A DNA stretch of 64,000 nucleotides from DATBDN01 sp036269895 (lineage in GTDB: Bacteria; Actinomycetota; Thermoleophilia; Solirubrobacterales; Thermoleophilaceae). The notes below the pieces were generated by a model. The model was not told the DNA's origin, ran no database searches, and was given only the letters and a program-made list of their open reading frames with translations. Positions 63,951-64,000 of the stretch are shown here, in pieces; within the stretch, counting starts at the first letter, position 1, and each line of letters starts with the position of its first letter. The position numbers were made by a program, and so were the translations under genes. The stretch spans positions 1 to 64,000 of the forward strand of contig DATBDN010000076.1 of assembly GCA_036269895.1 (NCBI GenBank), read 5' to 3'.

Positions 63951-64000
63951 GTGTTCGAGGAAGCCCAGCTGTACTCGCCCGTCACCGCCGGAGAGGACGG
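63951..64000 (+). CDS. phhA: Probable phenylalanine 4-monooxygenase, N-terminus only
   Basis: GTG at 63951 with GGAGGAG 6 nt upstream (63938-63944). Only 16 codons are seen, (M)FEEAQLYSPVTAGEDG, which resemble the N-terminus of actinobacterial phenylalanine hydroxylases as I recall them. The divergent Lrp regulator supports an aromatic amino-acid role. The call rests on few residues; the rest lies outside the window. Confidence 0.45.
   Translation, partial: MFEEAQLYSPVTAGED

Overview
The window is a gene-dense, high-GC bacterial chromosome segment (most codons end in G or C, many GTG/TTG starts, many 1-10 bp gene overlaps). Gene content and architecture suggest an actinobacterium of the Thermoleophilia/Solirubrobacterales type: ClpX-ClpP-trigger factor block, DUF3352 lipoprotein, F420-type luciferase-like oxidoreductase, SpoIIE/STAS partner-switch proteins, GMC oxidoreductase with a gluconate-dehydrogenase-subunit-3-like N-terminus, HD-GYP proteins, many SDRs and P450s. 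The taxon is an inference from protein style, not a database hit. I see no tRNA, rRNA, CRISPR array, transposase or prophage.

Layout. 1-1.9 kb: C-terminally cut surface protein with MBG/Ig-like repeats. 2.1-5.5 kb: clpX, clpP, tig (proteostasis). 5.7-8.9 kb: NarL-type response regulator and a histidine kinase/response regulator pair. 9-13.5 kb: lipoprotein, SDR, TrkA-C membrane protein, FecR-like secreted protein. 13.6-15.8 kb: CHASE2 nucleotide cyclase overlapping a cyclic-nucleotide-binding protein. 15.8-19.3 kb: ALDH plus GMC oxidase. 19.4-24.5 kb: four-gene stress-signalling operon (CHASE3 kinase, osmolyte-type binding protein, STAS, SpoIIE phosphatase), then an HD-GYP remnant. 25-31 kb: phosphoketolase, cupin, DUF202 pair, DHA2 exporter, amidotransferase, GNAT. 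31-35.6 kb: SDR, enoyl-CoA hydratase, winged-helix protein, ECF sigma factor and TetR regulator. 35.6-43.5 kb: LLM oxidoreductase, acetoacetyl-CoA synthetase, quinone oxidoreductase, Tat-exported amidase, pdxH, flavin reductase. 43.5-52 kb: exporter, P450 with FprA-type reductase, PfkB kinase, superoxide dismutase, a tandem hairpin repeat, MFS and HD-GYP membrane protein. 52-54.8 kb: MarR-controlled hydrolase/MarR/YceI/FMN-reductase regulon. 54.8-61 kb: cupin, glycosyltransferase, permuted ATP-grasp, class-C26 amidotransferase and MocR-type regulator. 61-64 kb: NmrA-like protein, second P450 with a 33-residue membrane peptide, Lrp regulator and the first codons of a probable phenylalanine hydroxylase.

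The most striking structure is at 52.36-54.86 kb. Four perfect TTGC-N4-GCAA palindromes plus one near-match sit on the promoters of a MhqD-like hydrolase, a MarR regulator and a yceI-FMN reductase operon. I read this as a self-contained electrophile/quinone-response regulon. Other candidates are a 9-codon (or 6-codon) ORF followed by a perfect intrinsic terminator upstream of the HD-GYP gene, three tandem 44-bp repeats carrying UUCG-type hairpins between sodA and an MFS gene, and a permease-less substrate-binding protein embedded in a kinase/STAS/SpoIIE operon.
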